From positions 81,450,199-81,514,198 of the forward strand of contig CM042151.1 of the NCBI GenBank assembly GCA_023376005.1: 64,000 bases of DNA, given 5' to 3'. The position numbers and the translations under genes were made by a program. Below the pieces are notes generated by a model. The model saw only the letters and a program-made list of their open reading frames with translations. It was not told where the DNA came from and did no database searches. Below, piece by piece: positions 32,466 through 43,968 of this stretch. Origin of the DNA: Doryteuthis pealeii. Taxonomy: Eukaryota > Mollusca > Cephalopoda > Myopsida > Loliginidae. Positions within the stretch are counted from its first letter, which is position 1, and every line of letters starts with the position of its first letter.

Positions 32466-32469
32466 CTAT

Positions 32470-33232
32470 CATTCAGCACGTAAAACTACGGAGTACCTAC
32501 AAAACTTAGACTTCTGTGGACCTCAGAAGATGAACTGGCCGACCACTACTCCAGATCTAAACCCAATTGAAAACTTGTGGAGCGTTCTGACCCGACGTGT
32601 TTATGAAAATGGACGCCGATTTAGAAGAAAGGTGACTTACGACAGGAAATGGTAAACGTATCATATGAAATTAAATCAAAGGATATTCAGAAATTAACAT
32701 GTTCGATGAACCAATGACATCTAAGGCATTTTTTAAAAAGGATCACTTATCTTATATTAACCAACTCCACAATCATTTTTAACTTTACTTTTTTTATTTC
32801 GATTTCATTTCATATTATTTACAGATCATATGACCTTTAGGCACCCCTTTTGCTTTGCTGATTCATAAGTATATTTTTTCATTTACACCGTCAACATCCA
32901 TTTGTTTGTTAGGGTTAGGGGTTAGTTTTATAATTAAAAAACTCTAAAAATCGTCTAACAGACCAACGGATGTTGACCGTAAATGAAAAAAGTGTACTTA
33001 TGAATCAGCAAAGCAAAAGGGGTGCCTAAAGGTCATATGGTCCCGGATTTCAGTAAATTAGGTAAATAACAGAAACTTCTGTTCCCTATTTTTGAATGTT
33101 TTTATGGATTATATGTTTATACAATTTGTCATCAATCTCTGATAATTTCGTTAAATTCCAACGTTTAATTTTTTGGATAGGATGGGAAAGTGTCACTTGG
33201 CTAATAATTTGAAATCGGGTGAATATTAAATG
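32470..33232 (+). mobile_element. Tc1-type remnant B2 with nested MITE
   Basis: The plus strand encodes TTEYLQNLDFCGPQKMNWPT and TPDLNPIENLWSVLTRRVYE, then a stop (RKW-stop). The upstream QDN Asp region is cut off by the SINE junction. The outer end reads 'aatttgaaatcgggtgaata'. A palindromic MITE interrupts the 3' part. Confidence 0.7.
32824..33042. mobile_element. Palindromic MITE, 219 bp
   Basis: Arms 'accatatgacctttaggcac'/'gtgcctaaaggtcatatggt' extend inward through 'cccttttgctttgctgattc' and beyond, so almost the whole element is one inverted repeat. The loop carries 'ttagggttaggggttag'. The Tc1 copies at 13.9 and 31.8 kb lack it and show the empty site 'aatttcagtaaatta'. Confidence 0.8.
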
Positions 33233-33417
33233 ACGATTTTTCTTTTTCTTATTTTTCATATTTGATCTGTGGTTAATCTATTCTTTCTTTAAAGTAGAAT
33301 ATTAGGAAAAATGAAATAGATCAACTCCATTGGGAATCCTCTACTTAAAAATACATACAGGTAATTAAAAACGTCGGTAACATTAAAGTGTAATATAGTC
33401 TATTCTATTCTCTCCCT

Positions 33418-33422
<5 letters not shown>

Positions 33423-33509
<87 letters not shown>
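33423..33509. repeat. Compound (CT)n(TA)n microsatellite
   Basis: (CT)n to 33452 then (TA)n. The same compound array occurs at 45797-45870. Confidence 0.95.
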
Positions 33510-33511
<2 letters not shown>

Positions 33512-33599
33512 CGATTTCGATAGTCACATGGTAGCCAATACTTCTGACCTTGTGCCACATCAAAATTAGGCTTAATAAATGATTATATGAAAAGAGAAC

Positions 33600-33842
33600 A
33601 TGAGCACCTCGCATGATATAATGGTTAGAAAGCTAGATCAGCACACCATTTTAGTGAGTTCGATTCTAACTGAGCACTCCATACTTGGAGGCGAATTGTA
33701 TAACGGTTATTATTGTAGTTAAAATAGCAAGGTTTTTTGAATTTCACTTCACACTTGGAAATAGTATGAATCCACCTCTTCTCCCTCCAGTTAATAGTAG
33801 GGCAGATTGGGTTCTTTAGACATGGTAAGATAGCCAGTCTAG
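33600..33842 (+). mobile_element. tRNA-derived SINE with conserved central domain
   Basis: It starts 'gcacctcgcatgatataatg' (box A-like), then box B-like GAGTTCGATTC (~33657-33667), then 'ctccctccagttaatagtag' and 'ggcagattgggttctttaga', the same central domain as the SINE at 4525. Its 3' part merges into the tandem array. Confidence 0.65.
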
Positions 33843-34866
33843 GACTGAAAAAAAAAGGTCAATTAAAGTTCACTAATTTGATAGAAAATGCTTTAGATTC
33901 CTTTACTAGAATCCATCTTTTCTCCCTCCAGTTAATAGTAGGGCAGATTGGGTTCTTTAGACATGGTAAGATAGCCAGTCTAGGACTGAAAAAAAGTCAA
34001 TTAAAGTTCACTAATTTGATAGAAAATGCTTTAGATTCCTTTACTAGAATCAATCTTTTCTCCTCCAGTTAATAGTAGGGCAGATTGGGTTCTTTAGACA
34101 TGGTAAGATAGCCAGTCTAGGACTGAAAAAGGTCAATTAAAGTTCACTAATTTGATAGAAAATGCTTTAGATTCCTTTACTAGAATCCATCTTTTCTCCC
34201 TCCAGTTAATAGTAGGGCAGGGTTCTTTAGACATGGTAAGATAGCCAGTCTAGGACTGAAAAAAAGTCAATTAAAGTTCACTAATTTGATAGAAAATGCT
34301 TTAGATTCCTTTACTAGAATCAATCTTTTCTCCCTCCAGTTAATAGTAGGGCAGATTGGGTTCTTTAGACATGGTAAGATAGCCAGTCTAGGACTGAAGA
34401 AAAAGGTCAATTAAAGTTCACTAATTTGATAGAAAATGCTTTAGATTCCTTTACTAGAATCCATCTTTTCTCCCTCCAGTTAATAGTAGGGCAGGGTTCT
34501 TTAGACATGGTAAGACAGCCAGTCTAGGACTAAAAAAGGTCAATTAAAGTTCACTAATTTGATAGAAAATGCTTTAGATTCCTTTACTAGAATCCATCTT
34601 TTCTCCCTCCAGTTAATAGTAGGGCAGATTGGGTTCTTTAGACATGGTAAGATAGCCAGTCTAGGACTGAAAAAAAGTAAATTAAAGTTCACTAATTTGA
34701 TAGAAAATGCTTTAGATTCCTTTACTAGAATCCATCTTTTCTCCCTCCAGTTAATAGTAGGGCAGATTGGGTTCTTTAGACATGGTAAGATAGCCAGTCT
34801 AGGACTGAAAAAGGTCAATTAAAATTCACTAATTTGATAGAAAATGCTTTAGATTCCTTTACTAAT
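33775..34866. repeat. Satellite-like array of ~130-145-bp units from the SINE tail, 8 copies
   Basis: Eight units each carry 'ctttagacatggtaaga', 'agccagtctaggact', 'ttcactaatttgatagaaaa' and 'gattcctttactagaat'. A 'attgg' deletion is shared by units at ~34215 and ~34490, which suggests that two-unit blocks were also duplicated. Open frames on both strands (33878-34072, 34540-34822) are repeat artefacts. Confidence 0.92.
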
Positions 34867-34984
34867 GTCAAAACCAAATATTTTTTGTCAAACGTTTGAT
34901 AGAGAAGTCATAGTATCTTGTGAATTGATGGAGAAGTTGTAATAGCTTGTGAACGAAACGAAGTAGAAACAAAATGTGGTTATT

Positions 34985-35490
34985 ATCGCATAAATGCGTT
35001 CTGTCCTCCTGTTCTAAGAAACGCTGAGCCGTGCCAGCTCAAAAACCCACCTGCACTACGATTGAAGTTTCTAGCTGTCTGAAACCGTTTTTACCGAAAA
35101 GTTAATGCGATATGAAAGTGACGATTTTTTAAAAATTTAAATAAAATAAAAATTCCGAAAAAAAATTTTTTTTAATAATTTAAAGGGGGCTGGTAACATA
35201 TTTACATTTATTTGCTGATAAAAAAAAACCTGGGGGTGGCTTTATTTTAACGCTTCCAAACCACAAAAACAAAGTTATTTATCAATCAAATCGACTTCAT
35301 AGCACAAAAAATATTTTAAAGAGGATGAATGTCAAAATAATTACATTTATTTGTCGACAGAAGATTTGCGGGAGGGGAGGACATCGCTCTCATATAGCAT
35401 TAACTTTTCGGGAAAAATGCCATCAAAAAACTAGTTACTAGCACCGCTTAGCGTTTTTAGGGCAGGACTCATTTATGCGATATAAACCAA
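34985..35490. mobile_element. Foldback element, ~500 bp (unit B)
   Basis: Arms: 'atcgcataaatgcgttctgt' and 'taagaaacgctgagcc' against 'ccgcttagcgtttttagggc' and 'actcatttatgcgat'. Inner inverted pair 'aagttaatgcgatatgaaag'/'ctctcatatagcattaactt'. No transposase. Confidence 0.6.
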
Positions 35491-35535
35491 AAATTTAAGA
35501 AGGAAATTAAAAAAAATGTTGAGATTGTTACTCTA

Positions 35536-35538
<3 letters not shown>

Positions 35539-35612
<74 letters not shown>
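35539..35612. repeat. Compound (TA)n(TG)n microsatellite
   Basis: About 17 TA then about 19 TG units; the paralogous sites at 13368 and 46958 are (TA)n only. Confidence 0.95.
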
Positions 35613-35615
<3 letters not shown>

Positions 35616-35619
35616 GTGA

Positions 35620-36640
35620 GTTCAATTCTAATTAGCCACGCCTTACTTCTAAGTTGAGCTTAGTAAAATTAGCATTCCAACCCTGAGTTTTGTGTCAACC
35701 ATAAAAGATTCACATGGAAACTTGAAAAGTGTATTTCAAAATACTTTAGATTACAATCAAAGTTCGGATGAATATACACACAATAAAGTTGATAAAATTA
35801 TCAGCGAAACTGAAATAATTTCTTGTTTTTTGGAGTTTTTTTATAAACACTTTTAATAGAATACTGACATAAGCTAAAAACTTCTTTTATATTTTACAGT
35901 TTAAGCAATTTGATATAAAATATCCTCAAGATAAGATTAATGGTTTTATTAAATACATTGAAAATCACGCTAATGGTGAAAATAGATATATCCGCCTTTT
36001 ATCAGGGGAGATAATAAATCTTTTCAATTTATCAAAATCAGTGATTTGTCTATTTTTACTGATATTTCTAGCACCTAATCCTTAACGATCTAATTTTATA
36101 CTGAATAGTTTATTTTGCTAAAAAATGATTAAAATTTCTTTATTTCTTTATTTATCAGATTTGATTGTAGGTGGTTTTTCAACTGTTGGTCATTAAATAA
36201 TAGAAAAAATTGCAGTCCCTAATTTTTACATTTCTATGAATATCCAATTAAGAATATCACATTGAAAAAAGATTAAATAAAGAAAAATATTGAAAAATTA
36301 TAAAACTTTCAACACCCGGAAAAGTTGTTTTCTTAAAATTCAAAAACAGTTTTTGTAGCGTTTTGTCTTTTAGTAGTTTTAAAATTTAAAATTTTGAATT
36401 GATGCAAGAAAAAGTCTTTTCTCTGATTCAGTTGACCTATTTTTATTCTTTTACAAATTTAATAGTGAATTTCGTAAGGTAACATGTTCAACATGATATT
36501 TTGTGTGGAAACAAGATTTATTCAATCTATCTTAAAATGTATTATTTAAAATGTGCAATTAAGAGCAAGGTTTTTTTTTCCGAGATTTTCATATATTCTA
36601 GAATCATCACTAATGTAAGTTCTTTTTCGTTTTCGGAAGA
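35620..36640 (+). repeat. R block, unit B
   Basis: A counterpart of the reverse complement of 12381-13340. After 'atattttacag' (35899) the plus strand reads FKQFDIKYPQDKINGFIKYI and then ENHANGENRYIRLLSGE, open for about 60 codons. It is intact only here. Confidence 0.4.
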
Positions 36641-38500
36641 TTTACAGTTTTAAGGATTGACATATGTTTTCCCCATTTTAACTTCAAAATACTAAGAATT
36701 TCACTCTGGGCACAGCAACAACTATTTCATTGCACATGTACTTGTTGTGTTATTTTATCTTGCATTTTTTGGTTACGCAGTGGAACTTTTCTCTATAAAA
36801 TTTAAACTGTTATGGGTTCCCATAATTCTAAAATATTTTTACTAATATCTTCGCACTTAAGAATGTTAAATAAAATCATTTATCCTCTTTTAACTTGTCA
36901 ATCAGGATATTTGTCTTAGCGAACATCTCAAAAGCCCTTGTAGTTTTTTTTTAACCTCATAAAATATTCCACAAATCTTGACTATCAATGATCTTCTGAC
37001 TGTTTTCCATTTAGATGCCATTAATGCTACAAAAAGTACGAGTAAAGAACGAACTCACGTACCCTGGTTTACCAGATCTTTCAACTTTTTCTTGCCTTGC
37101 AGGGAATTCTTTTTTGTAGTAAGATTTATTAAAAAAATAATAAACGTTGGACTTGAATAATATCTCAGAAGGCAATGAAAAAGTCCACTCGAAAGTATCT
37201 TATTCCCCTAATATTTAGCAAGTGTAATATTCTGTATTTTATTTTACGAACATATATTTCGGGATTATATCTATTTAATTCATTCTCTGAAAGTTACCAT
37301 CAGCTGAGAGTACAGAAAAAGGTTAGTTCTATGTAATTTACCATTCATATTTATTTAAAGGTTTTATTTTTCTTGTTATATTAAGAATGTACGAATGTTT
37401 AATGTTAGTTTTAATTTTTAATGCCAAATATGGATTGTATTTCATATTGCAGTTCGTTAGGCGGGACGGTTTAAATATCACGTTATAATTATGATGTTCT
37501 TGTTAATTTAATTTTTATACGACTTTTCCCATTTTGTTCCGTTTGGAATGAATGACTTGATATCCTGAAAGATTTTTTTTTTGTTGTTGTTGTATTTTGT
37601 TTTTTTTTGTTTTGTTTTTTAGGCGGGGGAAGGGGCCGAGAAATTTGAATGAAATTTCCCAACTCTTCAAATAGAAACGGGTTGAAGTTTTAAAAATATT
37701 TTCTGAACAGAACTGAATTATTTCATAATATTTAACCTTTTGAAATCTACAACACTTAAATTATAAGAATCCAGATGCTATTTTGACTCTTGTTAATACA
37801 CGCATTTGATATACTTTGAACACTTTTAGAAAATGCTTCGAAATATTTTTGAGAGGATGGGGTAAATTTTATAGTTAGAAAACCTCAATAAAATGCTGCG
37901 TAATATTTTGAGTGGGGGGGGGGTACATGTCACTTGCCTTCCATAATGGCTGCTGATATGAACGTTCATAATATCTTTTGTATGTTAATAATTTTTCCAA
38001 GTGTTATTATATGATGCGTAAAGAAAATATATTGATAAGATACTTCTATACGGATGTAAAATAAGAAACGTGTCTTGAAAAACGTCATTTTTATTTGAAA
38101 TGTAAAGTATAAAATATTATCAGTCGATAGTGCTGAGAATTCGTTCATGAAATATACGGAACTATCAGATCCACAAAATAAGACAGTTTCAACCAGTGAT
38201 TACTAAAATTAGTTCACTATAATATCTTCAATTGTTTCTACTCATTGATTTGTTGAAACTCGTGGTTGCTTTGCTCTTCGTGATTTACGTCCCATTTCTG
38301 GTGTGTCTTGTATTTGGTCACCCCTCTCCACCGGGGAAAACATGGCAACATTTTTAGTTAAGTTAATTATTTTATAAATTTAAAAATTCAATTCATATTA
38401 TAGACAGGTTTTGTTTTTCTTTTTTAAAAATTTAAACATAATTATTTTTCCAATTTGCAAGTAAATACTTTTCCAGTTTGAAAAAAAACACTAAAATGCC
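36641..38500 (-). repeat. RA repeat, inverted copy (unit B)
   Basis: In reverse order it matches 6.9-9.0 kb: 'ctctgggcacagcaacaact', 'tatcaatgatcttctgac', 'acgaactcacgtaccctggt', 'ttccataatggctgctgata'. No gene. Confidence 0.5.
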
Positions 38501-39240
38501 TGTAGATATTTAATACAAAATATTTTCGTTTTTTTTATTTTTATTATTTATTTTATTTTATTTTACTGCATGGCAACAGTAGGGTTATTTTATGCTAATG
38601 GCGTTTAATTTTATTCATTCTTGTTACGTATTCAATTTATTTAATAAAAAGAATTAATTATTTTTTCCTGGAGTCATATATAAATTGAAAAAAATTATAA
38701 GTGATTATTGAATTGGGGTTATTGTAAGCCCTCCCCCCCTCCAAGAAATGGCGTCGGGTTAGAGCACTGACATTTTTTTAAATCAAAATGTCAGACGTCA
38801 AATTGTTAATCATAGAGAATGTGAATTTTATCATTTAACAGAATAATCCTATTTCAAGAATCCTCGCTAAACGTAATTTTCGATTGACAAAAAGAGGGAG
38901 GAAAAATGTATGGTAATATGTTTTAAGGTAGAAAAAAAATCTAATTTAGCAGTTGAATTAAAATTAGGATGGATATTTTATTCAAGAAAACTTTACATAA
39001 GATTTTTAGTTTAAGAAAACGTATTCAATTACCGGTTACGGAATTATTTCTTTTTGTTTTAGTCTTATTATTATTGAAAAATAATAATGAATTAGTATTA
39101 TTGTCAGTCTACCCTTCCCCATCGGGGAAAAAAAGCGTGGATTAGAACACTGATATTTTTAAATCGAAATATCAAAAGTCTTTAAATGCCGCTATATAAA
39201 GTGTGGATTTTTACTGTTTAACCGAATATTCTATGCAGGT
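38501..39240. other. No gene; dispersed repeat
   Basis: A single C-tract minisatellite unit (38700-38745) and the 'gattgacaaaaagagggagg' block that is the empty site of the SINE at 4525. Similar to 62000-62120 and 63480-63720. Confidence 0.4.
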
Positions 39241-40505
39241 AGATTGTAACCTTTCTGCTATCCATAGAAAAGAAATTCGATTGTTTTATTTACTTCGTCC
39301 TGCTCATATTGCTTTTCTACCTCTAACCACTGAACATTTGGTAGAATCAGCTAATTGAATTTTTCATTCTTAAACCTAATATCCTTTCTTAGTTAATTAA
39401 AGACTATCACATTATGTTCATATTTTTGCACGACTGAAAATCTGCAATTTTTTCTAAGCTTAAAAATTCAATTTATATTATAGAAAGAATGTGTATTTTC
39501 TTTTGAAATATAATTGTCAGAAAATATTTGAATATTAAGAACATTTGGTTGGTTGGATTTTATCACAGCGTCTTTAGATTTAAGAAGTAGATATAGAAAA
39601 TGTTCATTTCACTTTTTAACAATATATTCCATTTAATTTAGAAGATGAATTATATAAGATTTTAAGAAATCGTATTCAATTAAAGGGCACGATATTATTT
39701 GATATATTATTTGCCGTTTCGAATTCTCATATACGTCACAGAGCAATAGTGTTACATTTGGTATTCAATTATTATAAAAGAAGAATTACAACGGAACTGG
39801 GTATATAAGATATTTTATTTTATAGTCAACTTACAAGAAGTGGTGCATCTCCTTCGTCAAAGAATTACCACAGTAGAATCCACAAAAGAGACAAAATTAT
39901 CAATTCATAGTTTATATACGTAATATCTCCCCTCGCACTTAGAGTGAATTTTTATTTAGTGGTGTGGGTATATAATGACTACCTTTATAACCGGTTAAAT
40001 TAGATGATATATGTATATAGGTGGGTGAAAAGAAATTTAAATTCAGTTTTATAGTGAGATGGTTGTGAATGACGTGTCCCGATGTTTCTTTTAATGAATG
40101 ATTTGTGTTTACTGTTTTCTTTAAGCTACTTAAAAATGTTGAATCTTAGTTTTAAGTTTGCGATCTAGAAAGTAAAAAAAGGGGAATTTAATGTTATCAT
40201 TATATTACAGAATTAATGAATATATTATTTAAGAATGTTGTTATGTAAAGTTGATATCAAAATAAATCTAATTAGATATTTTAAAATGTTTGGAAATCAA
40301 AAATATCTATCTTGTCTTATGCTACTTATATTCCCTTTGTTTGAAAATGTTTTATATCTTTTCATAATGCTTTGTGTTTTAAAGTTTTTATATATTTTCT
40401 TATTGTACTTATATTTTCTCTTTGAAAATCTTTCTTTTCTTATTTTACTTGTATTCACTCTGAAAAAGAAGCACAGTTTGTTAAAATAAACTTCTAAGAC
40501 ACATA
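39241..40505 (-). repeat. Inverted copy of 20600-21993 including LTR-like piece and pol-tail end
   Basis: Reads in reverse through the pre-gap sequence (39290-39420), the LTR-like segment (39715-39945), the pol-tail end (39990-40095) and the gypsy-related AT segment. The 84-codon plus-strand frame (40235-40489) is AT-rich repeat, not a gene. Confidence 0.55.
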
Positions 40506-40563
40506 TATATATTTGATATATTTTTTTGGTCTCAAATTTTTTAGTGTGCGAAATTATAAAATA

Positions 40564-41374
40564 CAGGGTGTTCGGGATAAATTTGACACTTTACTAAGGA
40601 AAAAGAAAAAGTGTTTGGTAAATACAAAATTTAATGGATTGTGAAGACGTTCAACAGGCACAGAAATTACACTATTATCAAAAGGTTTTACTCAAAATAA
40701 CCGCCATTAGTGTCGATCACAGCCTCAATTCTGTTCCGGAACCTGGAGCAAGCTGATGTTATAGTTTCCTTGGGAAATGTCTAAAGAATTACCTAAATTC
40801 TGTTAATTAACTGTGCTTTTATAGTACTGGCACAGCGATTGGTGTCTTTGTCTTCTGTGCCACATATATAATAATCTATTGAATTAAGATCTGGGGAGTT
40901 CGGAGGCCAAACATTGGGACTGGTGTAGTCGTGAAAATTCGCCGACAACCATTTTTAACTTTTCCCAGAGGTGTGGTAGGGGGCCGAATCCTGCTGCCAT
41001 ACATATGGCATACCATAGATTTATGAGGAATTCTGCTGTACGAACACAATCAGATCGTCTGTTATGTTGCTTTCTTCTAGCCACAGTCCCGTAGTCTCCA
41101 TAGAAATTCTTCAGTTCATGCCTGATTGTTTTTAAAGTGTTCAGGGAGCATTCGGCAGCAAATACACCTTTATTTTGAAGTCTGGTGCAGATCATCATGA
41201 TACAAATAATTCTCCTCCATGATTCAGGTTGGTTTCAGTCATCCATTTTATCTGTCATCGCGTATATGAATGAAGAAGTATCCAAGCTTTTAAATGATAC
41301 GTACTGTTCGTCAATACCCCCTACGGAGAAAAATAATCAAATATATATATGAAACATTTATCCCGAACAACATG
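40564..41374 (-). mobile_element. Internally deleted mariner transposon, 811 bp, with TIRs and TA duplication
   Basis: The terminal inverted repeats begin CAGGGTGTTCGGGATAAAT (40564) and, inverted, CATGTTGTTCGGGATAAAT (41374). A TA dinucleotide flanks both ends (40562-40563, 41375-41376). The minus strand encodes GVFAAECSLNTLKTIRHELK and RRSDCVRTAEFLI, the N-terminal DNA-binding part. A deletion joint follows, then (other frames) QQDSAPYHTSGKS and PPNSPDLNSIDYYICG, the second-Asp and third catalytic regions, and CSRFRNRIEAVIDTNGGYFE, the C-terminus. The middle with the first catalytic Asp is gone. It is non-autonomous, and it is inserted in the LTR-like piece upstream of Z5. Confidence 0.85.
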
Positions 41375-41375
41375 T

Positions 41376-41540
41376 ACATCACAGAGCACCAGCATGATGT
41401 TCGGTATTCCATTATGAAAGAAAACGTACAAGGGAGTTGGGTATAAAAACGTATTTTATTGCATGGTCATCTTAAAGGAAGGGGCGTGTATTATTTGTCG
41501 GAGAGTTAACACAGTATGAATTACAAAAGTATAGATTTTT
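41376..41540 (-). repeat. LTR-like segment upstream of Z5 (antisense)
   Basis: The minus strand has 'accatgcaataaaatacgtt' and 'tatacccaactcccttgta'. The mariner element interrupts its upstream part. Confidence 0.5.
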
Positions 41541-41850
41541 CACCGAGGAAATAGATCTCGCGTGTTGCTTCACAATAAAGGATCCTGTATGTTACTTCTT
41601 GGAAAACAAATTGCCGATTTACCTTTAACGATGTATTTGGCAAACGTACATATTGAATTGCTGGAGGCATAGCATTGTGTTGAATGGTAAAAACAGAATT
41701 ATTACGGAAAAGAATTGAGGAGAAATATTATAATACGTCACTGGACATACTCATAATTCCGAAATTTCGTCATTAAAAGATTAAAGATACGCAAATTCGA
41801 TGAATCTGTGTAAGTTTTATTTTTAAGGAAACTTAAATCTCACATAGGAT
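41541..41850 (+). promoter_or_regulatory. ZNF promoter/5' leader block of Z5 (mutated boxes)
   Basis: The E-box is changed to CGCGTG (41559-41564) and the TATA-like box to AATAAAGG (41574-41581). Spacing to the ATG is ~291 bp. Donor-like GTGTAAGT at 41808-41815. The altered boxes suggest weaker promoter function than at Z1 or Z6. Confidence 0.4.
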
Positions 41851-41864
41851 AACATATAGGAAAT

Positions 41865-42554
41865 ATGGCAATTCACTGCTCTATATGTATGGAAGCTTTT
41901 GCAATTGAATCAGATTTAACAGAACATATGCGCTGCCATAAAGAAGAGAGACCATTTACATATAAGATATGTGACGAAAGTTTTTCTCGGAAAACCACTG
42001 TGATACGTTTTAAACGCACAAATACAGGAGAGAGACCATTTACATATAAGATATGTGACGAAAGTTTTTCTCACCAATGCAGTATGATAAGACATCAACG
42101 CACGCACGCAGGAGAGAAATCATATCCATGTGAGAAATGTGAAAAACGTTTTTCTCAGAAAGTCAGTTTGATAACTCATCAACGGACACATACAGGAGAG
42201 AAACCATATCCATGTGAGAAATGTGAAAAACGTTTTTCTCAGAAATTCAGTTTGATAACTCATCAACGGACACATACAGGAGAGAAACCATATCCATGTG
42301 AGAAATGTGAAAAACGTTTTTCTCACAAAATCGGTTTGATAACTCATCAACGGACACATACAGGAGAGAGGCCATTTACATGTGAGAAATGTGACAAATT
42401 CTTTTCTCAGAAAAGCAGTTTGATAAGACATCAACGTATACATACAGGAGAGAAGCCATTCAAATGTGACAAATGCCACAAAGCCTTTACAGATTCTAGC
42501 TCTTTAACATATCATAAACGTAAACAGAATATATGCAAGGAAAGTAGCGAATGA
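41865..42554 (+). CDS. C2H2 zinc-finger protein Z5 (229 aa), tail lost
   Basis: Eight finger units. Finger 1 (CSICMEAF...H..RCH) is canonical. Finger 2 has lost one Cys and both His (YKIC...RFKRTN). Finger 3 has lost its first Cys (YKIC). Fingers 4-7 are canonical; 4-6 ([20 protein letters not shown]) are almost identical in DNA, a recent 84-bp triplication. The last finger lacks its second His because 15 bases were deleted, giving KRKQNICK in place of KRK-HTGER-QNICK. A TGA at 42552-42554 then cuts off the tail. The frame may still make a short DNA-binding protein with four or five working fingers, but decay of fingers and loss of tail make a dying gene equally likely. The minus-strand frame 42120-42479 is its shadow. 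Confidence 0.8.
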   Translation: MAIHCSICMEAFAIESDLTEHMRCHKEERPFTYKICDESFSRKTTVIRFKRTNTGERPFTYKICDESFSHQCSMIRHQRTHAGEKSYPCEKCEKRFSQKVSLITHQRTHTGEKPYPCEKCEKRFSQKFSLITHQRTHTGEKPYPCEKCEKRFSHKIGLITHQRTHTGERPFTCEKCDKFFSQKSSLIRHQRIHTGEKPFKCDKCHKAFTDSSSLTYHKRKQNICKESSE

Positions 42555-43968
42555 TTTATTGAATTCCAGCAATCGTATACATTACAAAAATCATAACCAG
42601 AACGAAAAAATATCTCAACAATCACCAACTCAAATGCCAATTCACAAATGAAAAGAGCGTTTCATTTAGAAAATACTTACCAATATCAGATATCAAAGGG
42701 TTTAGTAGAATATATATCAGAACCAAACACTACACCCACAACCACAAACACAGACATCAATTCACAACCTCAAAGTGTCTCTCTCTATAGAAATACTTAC
42801 GAATACCAAGAATCAAATACAACAAAAGATTATTTACCAGAAATAAACAGATATTAACTCACAAATACAAAATGTTTCTCTCTTAGAAAATACTAACGAC
42901 CAATACTTCACCAATTCATGGACACAGAAGGAAGCACATTTCTCAAGGCAGTATATATGCAAAGAAAGCAGTGAAAGTGGTGTTGTAAGTCCTGAATTCC
43001 AGAAACCGAATACATTAGAAGAATCATTACCAGAAACAAACAATATATCAACAATCATGAACTCAGATGTTAATTCATAAATGCAAAATGACTCTCCCTT
43101 GAAAAATACTTCCGGATACCAGAAATCAAAGACATTAGAAGATAATTTATCAGAACAAAATAATAGATCAACAATCATAAAGACAGATGTTAACTCACAA
43201 ATACAAAATGTCCCTCTCTTAGAAAACACTAACGACCAACATCTCACCAGTTTATTGACACAGAACGAAGAACATTTCTCAAATATTTCTTCGGGATTAG
43301 AAACAAATATTACAGTTGATGATTTATTGGATTTATTTCCATTGATCGAAGAAACATCAGGATTTTCACAAAAAGAAGATATATTCCCTCCAAATTATGG
43401 AATTATTACCCTTGACACAGATCAAATAACACAAACGACAGAAATGATTGATGAAACATCCCTTCAATATAGAACAAGCCAACAAAATCTCTCAATGAAT
43501 ACAAGTCAAATTGAAGAAGACAATAAAAGGCTCGAGAGTCCACTGATAAACACGAATGAGGAACTACGGGAACTATCGGAATTTGATCTTCAATTTAGTC
43601 TTAATACTCACCATTCAGTGCATGGAAATGGGTCACCCTTAGAAAATACTTACGAATATCAGGAATCAATGCTATTAGAATATTCTTCATTAGAAATAAA
43701 CACTAGATTAACAATCACGAACACAGATGCCAACTCACAAATACAAAATGTCTTTCCCTTAGGAGATAATTACGATCAACAGTTTATAAGTGTATGGACA
43801 CAAAACGAAGAAAGTTTCTCAAATGCTTCTCCAGAATTAGAAACGAATATCCCAATTGGAGATAATTTATTGGGGGTGTTTCCACTAATGACACAAGCAG
43901 TAAGTTATTTGCAAACTGGAGATATATTGTCCCAAAACTATGGAATTATCTCCCCTGATACAGACTGA
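42555..43968 (+). pseudogene. Detached tail of Z5, mosaic of tail repeats
   Basis: The Z5 frame continues after its TGA (second stop at ~42594) with LENTYQYQIS and LYRNTYEYQESN units to a stop at 42855-42857. At ~42950 the sequence restarts with 'tatatgcaaagaaagcagtg', the junction that normally follows the last finger (ICKESSES). It then runs through a second, longer tail in a different frame, which is open from 43081 to 43968 after a TAA at 43078. That part contains VDDLLDLFPLIEETSGF and ends GIISPDTD. So two tails lie in series, probably from unequal recombination. Without a finger array the 295-codon frame is unlikely to be a gene. The minus-strand frame 42834-43247 is a shadow. Confidence 0.65.

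Noticed and set aside
34540..34822. Overlapping ~90-codon frames on both strands
   Set aside because: Translation of the SINE-tail satellite; the units are not multiples of three and the frames break in neighbouring units.
43081..43968. Independent 295-codon gene
   Set aside because: It is entirely ZNF tail repeat without fingers, preceded by an in-frame stop in tail sequence; better read as a detached tail.
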